Source of the DNA: Linum tenue
Lineage: Eukaryota > Streptophyta > Magnoliopsida > Malpighiales > Linaceae
Direction: 5' to 3'
Length of the DNA stretch: 64,000 nucleotides
Assembly (NCBI GenBank): GCA_946122785.1
Contig: CAMGYJ010000009.1
Location: 24,897,633-24,961,632, forward strand
The stretch's first letter is position 1. Every line of letters begins with the position of its first letter. Both the position numbers and the translations under genes were made by a program. Shown here piece after piece: positions 1 through 10,965 of this stretch. The notes below the pieces were generated by a model. The model was not told the origin of the DNA, did no database searches, and saw nothing but the letters and a program-made list of their open reading frames with translations.

Positions 1-1250
1 TTCAAAACATATATTTTTCCTTTTCGTTTTCCAGAGAACAGTACCTTTTTATCTTGAATTGACTCTACATAGCAGCAATCAGATTCAAATACAACCCTCT
101 TACCTTGACCACACATCTGACTGATGGACAAGAGATTATGTTTTAATCCCTCTACCAGCATTACGTTTTTTATAGAGGGACCAGAGCCTATGTTGCCTTT
201 TCCTAGAATGTATGCATGATTGTTATCCCCAAAGAATACCTTACCTGACTTACCTGTCGTGAAGGTCGAGAAAAGTTTCTTGTTACCTGTCATGTGATGT
301 GAGCACCCACTATCCAATACCCATTCTGATGTCTCCATGCTCACTTGGAGACATTTCTGCACAAAAAGCAGTCATTTGGTTTTTGGTATCCAGACTTGCT
401 TGGATACCCGTTTGTCTTGATGATTTGAACAAAACCTACTAATGTGGCCTTTCTTATGACATGTATAGCAGATTAGAGATAACCTCCTTTTACACATTTT
501 AATTGTATGTCCTGTCCTGTGACAGTACTTGCATTCATTAGATCGACGAGCTCTCATCTCGTGAGGTGTTGTTACTGTTCTATTCCTGTTCCTATCCTGT
601 ACTGACGTTTCATTTGACTCGTAGTTGCATCTTATAGAGTTCTTAACCAGAGTGACCAGTTTCTCATTTTGATCAGTTAAGGTAGCTAAACAAGAGGTTA
701 ACTCAGCTGACTCTTTTCTTAAGTCCTCACATTCTTTTCTAAGTCTGATATTATCACTATCTTGTTCACCCATCCTCTTCCTAAGCGTTTCATGCTCAAT
801 TGTTAGTTTGAGATAGTCCTTTTTTAATTGAGAGTATTTTATTCTGACGTTACCAAACTCTGCCTGAATCTCTTTTATGGTTGTAGTTAATTGATCATCA
901 TCACTGTAATATTCTATTTCACTATATGTGTCAGAGTTTAGAATACTTACCTCACTTGTCTGATGTCTGTTATCAGACTCAGGTTGATCATCAAGAGCCA
1001 TATAACTTTCTTCATGTAGTTCCTCATCATCATCTTCCTCTTCACTTCCACTCCACGTAGCTGCCATCGCACGTTCTTTTCTTAATTGAGGACACTCTGC
1101 CTTGATGTGTCCGGATCTTCCGCATTTGAAACATCCTGCTGAGTTGATGCCTTTAGCACCTTGAATCTGCTCGTTTCGACTTCTGAAATTAGGTTTGAGC
1201 TGACCAAATCTGATTGCACCTTCCTTTTCCAAATCACGGTTCTTTGTCAC
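1..1250 (-). pseudogene. gag-pol: copia gag C-terminal part (coiled coil, three zinc knuckles) and start of protease
   Basis: Frame 1250-375 has a CX2CX4HX4C knuckle at residues 40-53 (CFKCGRSGHIKAEC), an acidic stretch, a coiled coil at about residues 130-190, and two more CCHC knuckles near the C-terminus (CKYCHRTGHTIKMC and CYTCHKKGHISRFC). A TGA stop at 372-374 follows PKTK. Reading through it in the same frame gives an aspartic protease start, WVLDSGCSHHMTG at about 323-285, continuing open to the window edge. The stop could be a CGA-to-TGA mutation or a leaky stop; I favour decay because the gag frame is already broken upstream. Confidence 0.8.
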
Positions 1251-2071
1251 AAAATTTCCTCTTCTCTTCTCTTTTCTTTTCTTATTCGAAGCAGTCTGCT
1301 AATCTGCTTGCTAAGCAGAGCAAGTTCTTCATCCTCCATGTCTACAAGCTCTTCAGAGTCATCATTTAAGGTGGCTTTGAAGGCGATTCCTCTTTTTCCT
1401 TTATCTCCAGTCATCTTCTCACCATTGTTTCTGCTAAGCTTGTCTTCATGAGTTGCAAGTGAACCTATAAGCTCATCAATGGGTAGAGCTTCCAAATTCT
1501 TGGCTTCTTCAATCGCCGTAACTTTGGGAGTCCATTTCTCGGGCAATCCCCACAAAATATTTCTTACCAGATCACCACTTTCATAAGACTTCCCTAAGTT
1601 TTCCAGGCTATTGACAATGTTGGTAAATCTCTCATACATTTGTCTGATTGTTTCGCCTTCCTCCATTTTGAAAAGCTCGAACTGTTGCTTCAGAGAATTG
1701 ACGCGTGAGGTCTTCACCTGGGATGTGCCCTCATACGTGACTTGTAGTTTATCCCATATCTCCTTTGCTGTCTTGCACCCTGCTACCTTGTGATATTCTT
1801 CAGGACCAAGGGCGCAGTACATAAGATTGGTTGCCTTACAATTCTGTTGAAACCTCTCATAGTCTTCATCTGTCCATTTTTCCTGATCCGCTTTTAGCTC
1901 ATACGGACCCTTCGTTACCCTTGCCCATAGCTTAGGATCCGTCGATCCGATGAACAGCTCCATGCGGTTTTTCCAGTACCCATAATTGACTCCCTCGAAC
2001 CTAGGAGGCCGATTTTGCGAAAACCCATCTGCTAGGTAGAGTGGGGCATTGTTTCCCGAGCCTGACGCCAT
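1247..2071 (-). pseudogene. gag: copia gag, N-terminal part (UBN2-like domain)
   Basis: The 274-residue reading frame forms the capsid-like part of a copia polyprotein. It has the RFEGVNYGYWKNRMELFI start, the TAKEIWDKL block near residue 105 and the GLPEKW block near residue 175, all typical of UBN2/DUF4219 gag. Its start codon lies 47 bases inside the primer site. The frame ends in TGA at 1247-1249, before any zinc knuckle. The rest of gag continues in the -1 frame from 1250, so a small indel, or less likely programmed slippage, separates the halves. The junction does not carry a canonical X-XXY-YYZ slippery site. SIRE-like elements normally have one continuous frame here, so decay is the simpler reading. 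Confidence 0.85.
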
Positions 2072-2117
2072 TTTGGATTCCGCCGGAGGTTGCAGAACCT
2101 TCTTCTACGGCGACCTT

Positions 2118-2129
2118 GCTCTGATACCA
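2118..2129 (-). other. Primer binding site for initiator tRNA-Met
   Basis: The minus strand reads TGGTATCAGAGC, complementary to the 3' end of plant initiator tRNA-Met, two bases inside the LTR end. It would prime minus-strand DNA synthesis of the element. Confidence 0.9.
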
Positions 2130-2131
2130 CT

Positions 2132-3122
2132 TGTTGGTCCGGTGGCGCGCGCCTTCTTTTTCTTTAAAAGGGGGTTTTTGCACCTGCAATTTCACGAAAT
2201 TGGATATCTGGAATTTGCTAGGGTTCTTTCGAACCTGGTTAGAAGAAAATGGAAAACAAACGTTTTGATCTGAACACTTGACCTAGCACTCTCCACTTCT
2301 AGTTTTACCTCACGTGTATAGATACTCAGATGGGCTTTGGCTTAAGGACTAAAGCCCACAATCTTATTTAATTTCGGTTTCCTTACTGGCCCACTCAAAC
2401 TCGTTCCTGAGCCCGTCTGTTTAATCCTAGCAGCTAAGGCCAACGCTGCCGTTTTCCCTAAACAACTATCAGAGGTTTACTTTGAGACTTAACGGATCAC
2501 AGCACCTTACTTGGCCAATTTGAGAGATGAACAAAAACAGAGATGTGCAGAAATCTTAGAAACAGAGTAAACAAAGACACAGCCAATTTTTACGTGGTAT
2601 CCAGTGTTGAGAGAAAAGAGTATCTCAACACTGACTAATCCACGGTCAGTGATTCACTAATCCGTGATCACTGACGTTCCACTAAGGATATGTTCTTGAA
2701 GAGCAGAGTACAAAGTACAGAGCTTCCCTGATCAACCTTCTCGGACTGATCAGATTCTAATCGTGATCAACTTCCCGTTGATGACTCAGTCTACCCAGAT
2801 CAACTCCCTGTCGACCTGCTCGAGCAATCTCCCCGATCACTCAACCACTTCTCTATCAATCTGTTTACATCAACTCTCCTGCTATTTTCACTCGATTGAT
2901 CTCCGAAAAGTATATCCTCTAATCTAACCTCCTTTGCTTTATACTGATTTCAAAGCTAGCCGTTGCTGCATTCAAGTTTCCGCCTTGCTGTGAAATCTTC
3001 AGATTTGGTAACTCCTTGATTTCGAGATTTGGCTTTCCTTCTGCTTGATTTGTCTTTCCATCTTACTCGTTCTCTTCCTTTCTTGCACTGCACGTTCCCT
3101 ATTGACTGGCTTGATCCCAACA
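2132..3122 (-). repeat. 5' LTR of the SIRE-like copia element
   Basis: The 991-bp segment is bounded by TGTTGG and CCAACA inverted ends, as copia LTRs are. Its inner end abuts the tRNA-Met primer site at 2118-2129. On the minus strand it starts TGTTGGGATC and ends GGACCAACA. A short GC palindrome (GGCGCGCGCC) lies close to the inner end. The second LTR lies outside the window, so insertion age cannot be judged. Confidence 0.85.
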
Positions 3123-3935
3123 CTTAATCCATTATATTACTTTCCAACAAATTAACAGAACAAATAAACAATTGCATAGCATAAATCAGTTTTATTGAAG
3201 GCTGCAAGCATCCAAACACGCTTACAATTAAAAAAACACTATGAAAAAAAAATGACACTGGATCCCATCTCAACCCTCAAGTCCTCAACCAGGTAGGTAC
3301 AGTAACTAAACGGGAGGTAAAGGGTTATATTGCACAACGGGAATTAGTTCCAAGTGATTCTTCTTCCTCAGGGAGACGCCAAACTGCTCGTCCATATTCA
3401 AGCTTTCCGGCTCAGCTCCACCGGGAAGCTTCCAGTCAAAATGGAACAACAGATTCGCCAGGGGAAGTTCCACAACCGCTAACCCAAAAGTCATTCCAGG
3501 GCACATCCTCCTTCCCGCTCCAAACGGGAGGAACTCGAAATCGGTTCCTCGAAAGTTCACTTTCTCATCGAGAAACCTCTCGGGGAGGAACTTCTCGGCC
3601 TCCGCACCCCAGTAACGAGGGTCCCTCGATATGGCCCACACGTTCACCAGCACCCTCGTCTTCAGAGGGATGTCGTACCCGAAGATCCGACACTCCTCCC
3701 TGCACTCCCTGGGAAGGACCAGCGGAGTCGGGGTGTGCAGCCTCAGCGTCTCCTTGATCACCAGTTTCAAATAGGCCAGCTCGTGAATCCCGGATTCTTC
3801 CACCTTCCCTCTCTCGCCGAACACCTTTCTCACCTCGGATTTTGCCTTGTGCATCACTTCCGGATTCCTTATCATTTCCGCCATCGTCCATTCGATCAGC
3901 GTGGCAGGAGTCTCGCTTCCTGCTAGGAAAATGTT

Positions 3936-4078
3936 CTGTCCAGTGACGAACTCAGGATTTTTTTTTTAGAAGCGTATCAGTTGATAAAAATACACTAATG
4001 AAAACAAATAAATAAATAAAAAGCAAAAAAAAAAATATTATAAGAGGTTTTGTAAAGTTTTGCAAGTCAATTAAATAC
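3936..4078 (-). other. P450 intron 2 (143 bp)
   Basis: A GT-AG intron between INAFLL and NIFLAGSET, just before the I-helix, phase 0. It is AT-rich with long A/T runs, normal for a plant intron. The position was set by restoring the expected I-helix across the join. Confidence 0.65.
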
Positions 4079-4535
4079 CAGAAGGAAAGCGTTGATGGCA
4101 TCTGTGGACAAGTGAAAACCAAGGGTGCAGTCATCCTCCTGAACTCTCAAAAGCACGTCGAGAAGATCCTCCGACGACGACGACGACGTCGTTCCCTTCT
4201 GCTTCTCCAACGCTCTCTTGGATCTGTGCTGCCCAATCATGCTCTCCATCAACCTATCGGTGACCTTATGCACGCCGTCGAGCCACTCCGTCGTGCCAAA
4301 CAGCCTCTGCACCAATCCGCACGAAGGGAACAAGAAGGATATCTTGAACCCTCCGGCGTACTCCACCAGCTCCTTCCGCCACCTTCATGAACTCCTCGGG
4401 CTCCTTCGACACGTCCCCGAACGTCGACATCGATATTATCCGGTACGTCAGGTTGAACAACATCTTCGTCGGGTCGATCGTGGAGTCGGCAGTCGCGGCT
4501 TGTTCATCAGTAATCCGCGTGACGAGACGTAGCAC

Positions 4536-5166
4536 CTGTATTCAGATGTTACATAACTGGAGGTTGATATTCATTACGTAAAATAACCATACAGTTAAGC
4601 GAATGTTACCTATTGAACAAATATTACTCTTTGTTTTAACAAAAAAGGGTTAAGAACTAGTTGGTTTCAAGAAATCTAAATTATTGACTTCATCAACTTG
4701 AGTTGTTAACAGAGGTTCAATTATATATCATACATGCATGCTGGAAATTTGCATAGGTTCGGACACCATGTGCTTAACGAAACATATTTGGGTCACTAGG
4801 ATAAGAACAAAAGATATATCACGATCACAAAAAGCTCTGATACCATGTCCAATAACTCAATTTGTTAGAAGAGTTTCAATCATATAACATTTACTAACAG
4901 CTAGAAGACGTTCAATTATTCATCTTATACCATATATTGACACACCCCCTCAAAACGAAAACTAACTCGTATGTGCTTGAGCCTTGAAGTACTTTTCATA
5001 GATCAGAACACTATGTTCTTTAATATATAAGGAGGTGGTTCGAGATTTGATCACAAAATCTCAGCTCTTATACCATATCAAACCCAGTTGATCACATTTA
5101 ACTCGAGTTATTAGAAGACTTTTTTTTTTCAACATGTATCTCATACCATTTACTAACCACACGTAC
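4536..5166 (-). other. P450 intron 1 (631 bp), rich in LTR/primer-site-like repeat sequence
   Basis: The intron begins GAG|GTACGT and ends ATACAG|GTG, splitting REAE from VLRLV in phase 0. It contains two primer-site-like strings on the plus strand (GCTCTGATACCATGT near 4836 and GCTCTTATACCATAT near 5064), each next to repeated GAAG-TTCAAT-ATCAT blocks, as in small TRIM-type LTR elements. About 40 bp (4898-4937) recur at 13811-13850. I infer that repeat DNA built or invaded this intron. Confidence 0.6.
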
Positions 5167-5689
5167 CTCGGCCTCCCTGACCCAACGCAGGGAGTCGACG
5201 CGCTTGGCGATGAGGAGCTCGAGCGTGGCGAAACGTCGGAGCTGGCGCCAGTAGTCGCCGTAGGGAGCGTGGATGAGGTCGATCCCGCCGTACATGACTT
5301 TGGCCAGGCTAGGGTGCGAGGGCCGCTGGGCGAACTTGATGTCGTGGGTCCTCATCACTTCCTTGGCGGCCTCCGCCGACGATACCAGAGCACGTGCTGA
5401 ATCTCCCCGAGGTCCAGTCGGATCACGTCGCCGTGCTTTCGGGCCAGCTCCCGCAGCAGCCGGTGCGGGAGCTGGCGGGAGGTGAGGAAATGGTGGAGGT
5501 GGCCTATCACGGGGAGCTTCCATCCCGGAGCCGGCGCCAGCTGGCGGTGGCCGGTTTTTCCATCCTCCGCCCATATTTTACGTGAGAAAATTATGATGGT
5601 TAGGAAGAGGAAGAAGATGGGAAGAGCTTGTTGCAGGAGGAGCTCCATGTGTTTTGGTGTGATGAGTCCATAACTGATCAAAGTAAGGG

Positions 5690-5698
5690 TATATATAG
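5690..5698 (-). promoter_or_regulatory. TATA box of the P450 gene
   Basis: The minus strand has a TATATATA run about 42-50 bp before the chosen start codon at 5648. This implies a short 5' leader of roughly 15-20 bases. Confidence 0.55.
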
Positions 5699-5699
5699 C

Positions 5700-8490
5700 T
5701 GAACGTCTGAGTTGAAGCTGAACGTCCGGCCCATATTTTTGTTATTTCGTGGCCTGGAATATTGTAGCTAGTATCCAGTCCTCTAATGTCATTCCCTTGG
5801 TCAAATTAATCTTTTTAAATTCTACTATCTTATATTTGATCTTTGTTGTCTTGGGAGTTGGGAAGTGATGCCAGGCGTTTCTAGGTATGGCAAGGGTTTA
5901 AACATGCCAGGCGTTTCTAGGTATGGCAAGATTGATCTCCATAACTCGCTTTCTCTCGCCGGAGTTGCATATTCTGGTGAGGTCGATTTTTACAAAGATC
6001 TATGTCGCCATCCAAGCAAGCGGCAGGGGATTCGAGCTTCTAGAGATTGTGTTGGACGACGGTCTTCTGGTGGAAGGGGTAGCGCACTTGATTTCCCTCG
6101 ATAATGGGGCTGATTAGGGTGTGATAGGACTGGAGGCTTGAGGACTCACGAGAAGAACTACGGAAGCCTTTGGTGACGGCCAGGCTGCTCTTGGGACAGC
6201 TGATATCGATGCAGCAGCAGGAGGGCCGATCTTGTGTTGGATGATCATTGTCGCTGACGCTTCCCATCTGAGCTACTGTTAAGAGCCCTAAAGGTAATTT
6301 GATCTAATGATCGATCATCCTTGTTTTCCTATGTATGTATGTATGTATGTGCATCTGTTCTTACACATTTGACCAGTTAGCTAGCTAGCTAGCTAGTTGT
6401 AATTGATCTAGTGAATGTGCATTTTTTTTCTCTATTTCATATTGGATTTGACTTGAAAAAGTCTTGTTGCTTTGATGAGCCATAAGGTAGTGGAGAGTAT
6501 TTCCAATGCTTGATGAAACATTCGACAAAGCTATTGAGCCCGAGCGGTTAGCTGAGCAAGTATTTAACCTCTGTTTTAAACTTTTATTGCTGATATTCAC
6601 AAACAAATTTGCCTATATTTCCACTTGCTCTTTGTTTTGGAATGTTCTGCTTTCATAATGGTTTTCTCTTGTAGTTGTTCATACTCGAGGACTGTGAAGA
6701 TAAGTATGGTTCGCTCGTCATAATGGTGGATTGGTCTTGATGATTTTCTCATTGTCTGAGTCCTTACAACTTTTTCATTGTTCATCTTCACGATACTGAA
6801 TGTGTGGAATTTTGCTTCTTATATTAATTTGTTCTTGTTTTTGTTTCTTCTCTTGTCACTTTCACAGCTAAACCATGAAATTAACCATGTGAAAGTTGCA
6901 TTTGAATCACTTTGATAGTGAAGCTGGAACCCCTGTGGCTAGTACTCCTATTAAGCTATTCTCATGAGGTTAGTCGAAAGCATTCTTTGCTCCATTGATT
7001 TGTCTGTATACTTGACCCCTTCTGTAAGTGTATTATTGCATGATATCGTATGATTGATAAAAGAGATAAATAGTTGTGGTTCCCTTTTCCCTGCTTAAGA
7101 ATTGAGCTTCACATTTGGGATACAGCAGGTACTTTTAGAGTTAAGTGTCCTGAACATTCGGACATGAGACCAGTTAATCACGAGGTCTCTCATTCAACAT
7201 CATTACAAGTTGAAGGTGGTAAAGTGAACAGGCTTTCTTCCACTCCTCTGCTTTCCCCCCCCTGCAAGATGCAAATGCTTCATCTGTTCCTATTTTAACA
7301 CTTGCTTGCATCTGGGATTGATAGGTTTCATGATTTCGTTGATGGTAGACAAGATCCTTTTATCTCAGTGTAAGCTTTTTATGTTAACTTTTCAACTTAA
7401 TTGCTTCATTCAAAGAGGTCCCCATGTGTACCTGATAATGTTAGTTAAGGCTTAATCCCATTTCTTTTATCTTTCTATCTCGAGTGAAGTAGAGAAGAGG
7501 AGCCTCATCAGTTGCATAAGCCCTGCCACTCCTGGAAGCAATGGTAAACCATTTTGATCGAGGCTAAAAATAATTGAGCTGCAGATTTGGGATACAGCAA
7601 CGGACGATTCAATGGTACTTTCTGCTGAAGTTTTGCCATAACTCTAATTAATCTGTGTTTTTGTTGGTAGTTTCTCAGTAGTTTGTTGATTGATTACATT
7701 CTTGGAAAGTTTAAGACTGCAATTGAATCAACGAACGAACACTATCTTTCTAGCCCTCATGCTACAAGGATTTGCTAAAATTACAGCTATCCTCTTATCA
7801 CTAATTGATTTAACATGCTTGCAGGTTATTTAACAGCCAAAAACCAGGTCACCTTCTACACATCAAACAAGAATACATCCTGCTCCTAGGTAACACTATG
7901 CAACTTTTCAGCTTATTTTTTCTTGCCTTCACTATTTACTCATGCACTTGATTGGATTTACCCCATATAAATTTCTGAAGACAATGATTGTTGGGTACGT
8001 AGAATGCTCAAACCATGGGACAATTCAATTTATGGGTATTAGTTGCTCTCATACCGCTCACTTTTTTTTTTTTTTTTTTTTTGTGTTTCCATAAAATTTT
8101 CTTTTGGTGGTAAATTACTGATGGGAAGCAACCTGATTAATTAAGTAGGCAAGTCAGCCGAATCCCGTACAACAGCATGCTCAAGAGGAGGCTAAGAGGT
8201 TCGCTATGTCTTTCTCTAGATAGCATCCATTAACTGCTTACTTCAACTGTGATTACTCGTGTTTCAATATATATATATACACACACAAATCTTGGGTTGT
8301 GAATGTCATTTGAATTGTTCATTTGCTGATTTAGGGAAACTGAGGAGCCTAGGCAGATGGTGTGGAGTTAGACATTGTCTGCTCAAGCTTGAGAAAGATG
8401 TAAGTGATGCCGGTTGCAACTTGTGAATTTTTCAACCTGTTAAATTCATATATCCAGGTATAGGCAAATTGAATAAAGGGAGAGCATCTC
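5700..8490. other. Region without a recognised gene
   Basis: The sequence is AT-rich with mono- and tetranucleotide runs (ATGT at 6331-6350, AGCT at 6378-6396, T-run at 8062-8082). Short open frames show no family match. Two near-identical 27-bp strings, at 7101-7127 and 7573-7599, could each encode IEL(H/Q)IWDTA, a GTPase- or WD-like string; nothing around them supports either family. Several plausible GT/AG signals exist, so a decayed spliced gene leading into the F-box fragment at 8705 is possible. Confidence 0.4.
5868..5930 (+). repeat. Short direct repeat, 27 bp twice, period 36
   Basis: ATGCCAGGCGTTTCTAGG followed by TATGGCAAG occurs at 5868-5894 and again, identical, at 5904-5930. The copies are in the same reading frame. 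No function is recognised. Confidence 0.8.
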
Positions 8491-8704
8491 ATCGCCTTCC
8501 AGGAAGCGGAGGGGGGTTTTGCAGCTGGCCAATTTTTCGAAGAAAAGCATAGCCATGGCCTCCTCCGACTCTGGCTTCACAGAACACAGAGTGAGCATGC
8601 CATTCATCTTCCTCATCTTGTTAATCAATCGGTTTTTGTAGGAATTGGTTTTAGAAAGTTCCATTCTTTGCCCGTAGTGTTTATTTATATATTCCTCTCT
8701 TTAG

Positions 8705-9015
8705 GAAGCCGGCCCTGTGAAGATGCCCCCCCCCGGCTCCGTTGCTACAACACTTGAGGTGAGTTTGTTTCGTCTCTTGTCAACACACACTAGTTTAGTT
8801 AAGGGAAAGAGTATAAAGTTGCAAGCTTTGATTCGATTGCTCGTCTTTCTTTTCGCTAGAACAAAGAAGAAGATAACGGTGGTGTGGATCGGATTACTGA
8901 ACTACCAGAGGGAATCCTTGTGAGCATTCTGTTCTTCTTGACATTCAAGTGATGAAGCGCATAGAGCTTCTGTCTAGAGTAGTGCTTGTAGAAGAGGGGA
9001 GATATCTCATGGGTA
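8705..9015 (+). pseudogene. F-box (FBD/LRR type) gene remnant
   Basis: Exon 8705-8758 (AG before, GT after) joins in frame to an exon starting at 8860. The latter reads DRITELPEGILVSILFFLTFK and then stops at 8950. The string matches the F-box helix start of the large plant F-box/FBD/LRR family (DRISxLPDxILxxILSFLPTK). Just past the stop, other frames give DEAHRASV and a basic stretch, like the decayed continuation TKDAVRTSVLSRRW. A preceding piece, 8495-8600, ends MASSDSGFTEHR at a GT and may be an earlier exon. An F-box would bind SKP1 in an SCF ubiquitin ligase; this copy is broken. Confidence 0.55.
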
Positions 9016-9239
9016 TTTTCCTTTAGCTTTGAAGAATAGATCATTCGGTTCTCTTACTGCTACTATGTTTCTTTGGATGATGCTTGGATATTTATGGTAA
9101 TTAACATTTAGCCATGTAAATAATATTATATTGAATCATGAATCATTGTATGAATGATGGAATATATATGCAAAAATTGGCCAGAAACAAGTTTGGTTAT
9201 GGGTTTTCCTCTTGTAACCAGGGTATTTGTAAGCTAGCT

Positions 9240-9760
9240 TACAGAAACCAATGATCCCATTAGCGGCAGATTTCTCTTTAGTGACCATACTGAGTTGGTT
9301 GCCAATTAATTAGTCACGATTTAAGCAAGGGTTTTAACCCTTGCTAGTTTTAGCAACAATTTTTTTATTTCTTACTAGTCTCTTTAGTGACCATAATAAG
9401 TTGGTTGCAAAAATTAATTAGTCACGAATTAAGCAAGGGTTTTAACCCTTGCTAGTTTTAGCAACTAATTTTCCAAGGGTTTAAACCCATGATACAGACA
9501 TATCTCTATTAGATTTTACATTGCAGTGTAGCAGGGGTTGTAACCCTTGCTATATGTAGCAGGAGTTAAAACCCCAGCTACAACCCTTGGAGGGGACTTC
9601 CACCGTGGGTTGCAAAAAACCCTTGCTACATGTAGCAGGGGCAGCATTGGCGAGGGTTCGTCCAGGGGTTGGGATAACCCTTGCTACAAACTGTAGCAGG
9701 GGTTATAACCCTTGCTATAGGTCAAAAAAACCCTTGCCATAGACCTCTTTTTTTGTAGTG
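9240..9760 (-). mobile_element. CACTA (EnSpm) transposon terminal fragment
   Basis: Position 9760 ends a segment whose reverse complement starts CACTACAAAAAAAGAGG, the classic CACTA terminus. Inward lie many subterminal motifs of the type AGCAAGGGTTxxAACCCTTGCT in both orientations, as transposase-binding subterminal repeats of CACTA elements are. A 64-bp block with GTGACCAT, GTTGGTTGC and AATTAGTCACGA is repeated at about 9280 and 9385. The opposite terminus was not found nearby and no transposase frame is present, so this is a fragment or non-autonomous copy. Confidence 0.75.
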
Positions 9761-10960
9761 ACAAGGTGGTCCAACCGGTTGGTTTTCCAAGTGAAATGGT
9801 TTTTATAAATTAAATGAGAAAAATGGAAATAATCGATACCAAATACATTAGTTGGGAGAAGCAATTAAAATAGTTAATTCACGCAAAACAATTTATAGTT
9901 GAGAATTGATAACTAATAACAAACAATCAGATACGTAAAAATAAAAGTATACTATATTTATTTTATGATAACAGTTAACAAAATTTCTTGGTTCAAGTTC
10001 AATGATAGGTGTTTATTTTTGGACGTCATTTGTGAAAATAATGAAATTCGGTCTAACCGGTGAGTGTTTCAGATTTTGACCGAATTTCACCAAAGCCTAT
10101 TACAGCTCTTTTTCCAGTTGGTTTCATGCATTTAGATCGCGTTTTACATCTTCTACTTTGGTATCAATGCAGAAGTGTTTGTACATGTATAACTTACATA
10201 CGCTGTCTTTTGGCCAAAAAAGAAAAACTTATATACTCTGTCTTGGTCTTGGTTCGTTGATAGTATTCATAAGTTCATCACGGCCGGCGAGTAGTATGGG
10301 CTGGCCGGTCCTACAGCAGAGTCTTTAATAGGGATGGTGTGCAATGGTTCGGTCCCACCCGGACCGTATTAAATGGTTGAAAATCGTGGTTCAATAGTAA
10401 AACACTTTTTTGTTTAGGGATTGAACAAACAATGTATTTGGTACCTTTTGATTTTATCTATATGTCAATTCATTTCATTTTTCTGTATTTATAAATTCAT
10501 GTGATCAAAATCATGAAGTGTTCCCTCAAAAAGAAAAAAAAAATCATAAAGTGTTATATTCGGTTCAGTGTGATCGGATCCAAACATCGATTTAATCCGA
10601 TGTGATACGGACCAAACCGTTGCGTCTGGGCATTGGGCCGTGATATTCTGCTTTTTGGTGGCAAAGTATGGTAGATCTTTCTCTTCTTAGCACGTTCCAT
10701 TTGGGCCGGGTTTTTTCGAGCGGATTTGGGCCTTTTCAATTCTTGATCTGGGCAGGGCTTTTTATTGATTAGTCTGCTCATTATTCTAAGTCGACACGTG
10801 GTGGGTTTTGTGTGGCTGGGTACTCAACGTAAGCAGTCGAAGTGTCGAACTGTCCAAGTCTTCTTCGTCGCGTCTCCGTCAAAAACCCTCAAAAGTTACC
10901 TTTTCGGTTCCCCCCCGTTCCTCTGCCTGTTCTCTCTCTCTCTCTCGGCAAAAGGGAAAC
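9761..10960. other. Intergenic region upstream of the F-box gene
   Basis: An AT-rich stretch with no recognised gene. It includes the F-box promoter and a CT-rich leader (10935-10945). A segment from about 10330 begins TAGGGATGGTGTGC and has GGTTCGGT-type strings like the hAT elements further on, but its other end could not be found. Confidence 0.5.
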
Positions 10961-10965
10961 CGAAA

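Larger units (their letters stand above)
1..3122 (-). mobile_element. Partial Ty1/copia retrotransposon, SIRE/Maximus-like: 5' LTR, PBS, gag, start of protease; rest lies beyond the left edge
   Basis: Read on the minus strand the order is LTR (3122-2132), tRNA-Met primer site, gag (2071 onward), zinc knuckles, and the first part of an aspartic protease running off the window at position 1. The gag type (UBN2-like domain, long coiled coil, three CCHC knuckles) and the LTR of about 1 kb fit the SIRE/Maximus lineage; that lineage call is inference. The element sits 184 bp downstream of the P450 stop codon. The 5 bp just outside the LTR (3123-3127, CTTAA) should recur beyond the other LTR, which is not in view. 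Gag carries a frame break and a stop codon, so this copy is probably dead. Confidence 0.9.
3306..5648 (-). pseudogene. Cytochrome P450, CYP71-like (CYP71D-type by eye), three exons, two frame breaks
   Basis: A heme-thiolate monooxygenase that would be ER-anchored and oxidise small molecules; the substrate cannot be told. Exons are 5648-5167, 4535-4079 and 3935-3306, all joined in phase 0. Visible are an N-terminal membrane anchor (residues 1-20), the proline hinge PAPGWKLPVIG, C-helix WRQLRR, I-helix AGSET (where AGTDT is common), ExxR in KETLRLH, PERF and the heme loop FGAGRRMCPG with its cysteine ligand. Two single-base breaks disrupt the frame: one after LDLGEI near 5395, and one near 4383 between KVAE and ELVEYAGG. 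All catalytic motifs survive, so the breaks are either recent mutations or assembly errors. The start ATG at 5648 is chosen because MELLLQQ begins the anchor and a TATA box lies 42 bp upstream. Confidence 0.85.

Noticed and set aside
1238..1256. Programmed -1 frameshift site in gag
   Set aside because: The junction is not a canonical slippery heptamer and the copy has another stop; decay is simpler.
10330..10660. Possible hAT element starting TAGGGATGGTGTGC
   Set aside because: The right end and an 8-bp duplication could not be found; GGTTCGGT strings alone are not enough.
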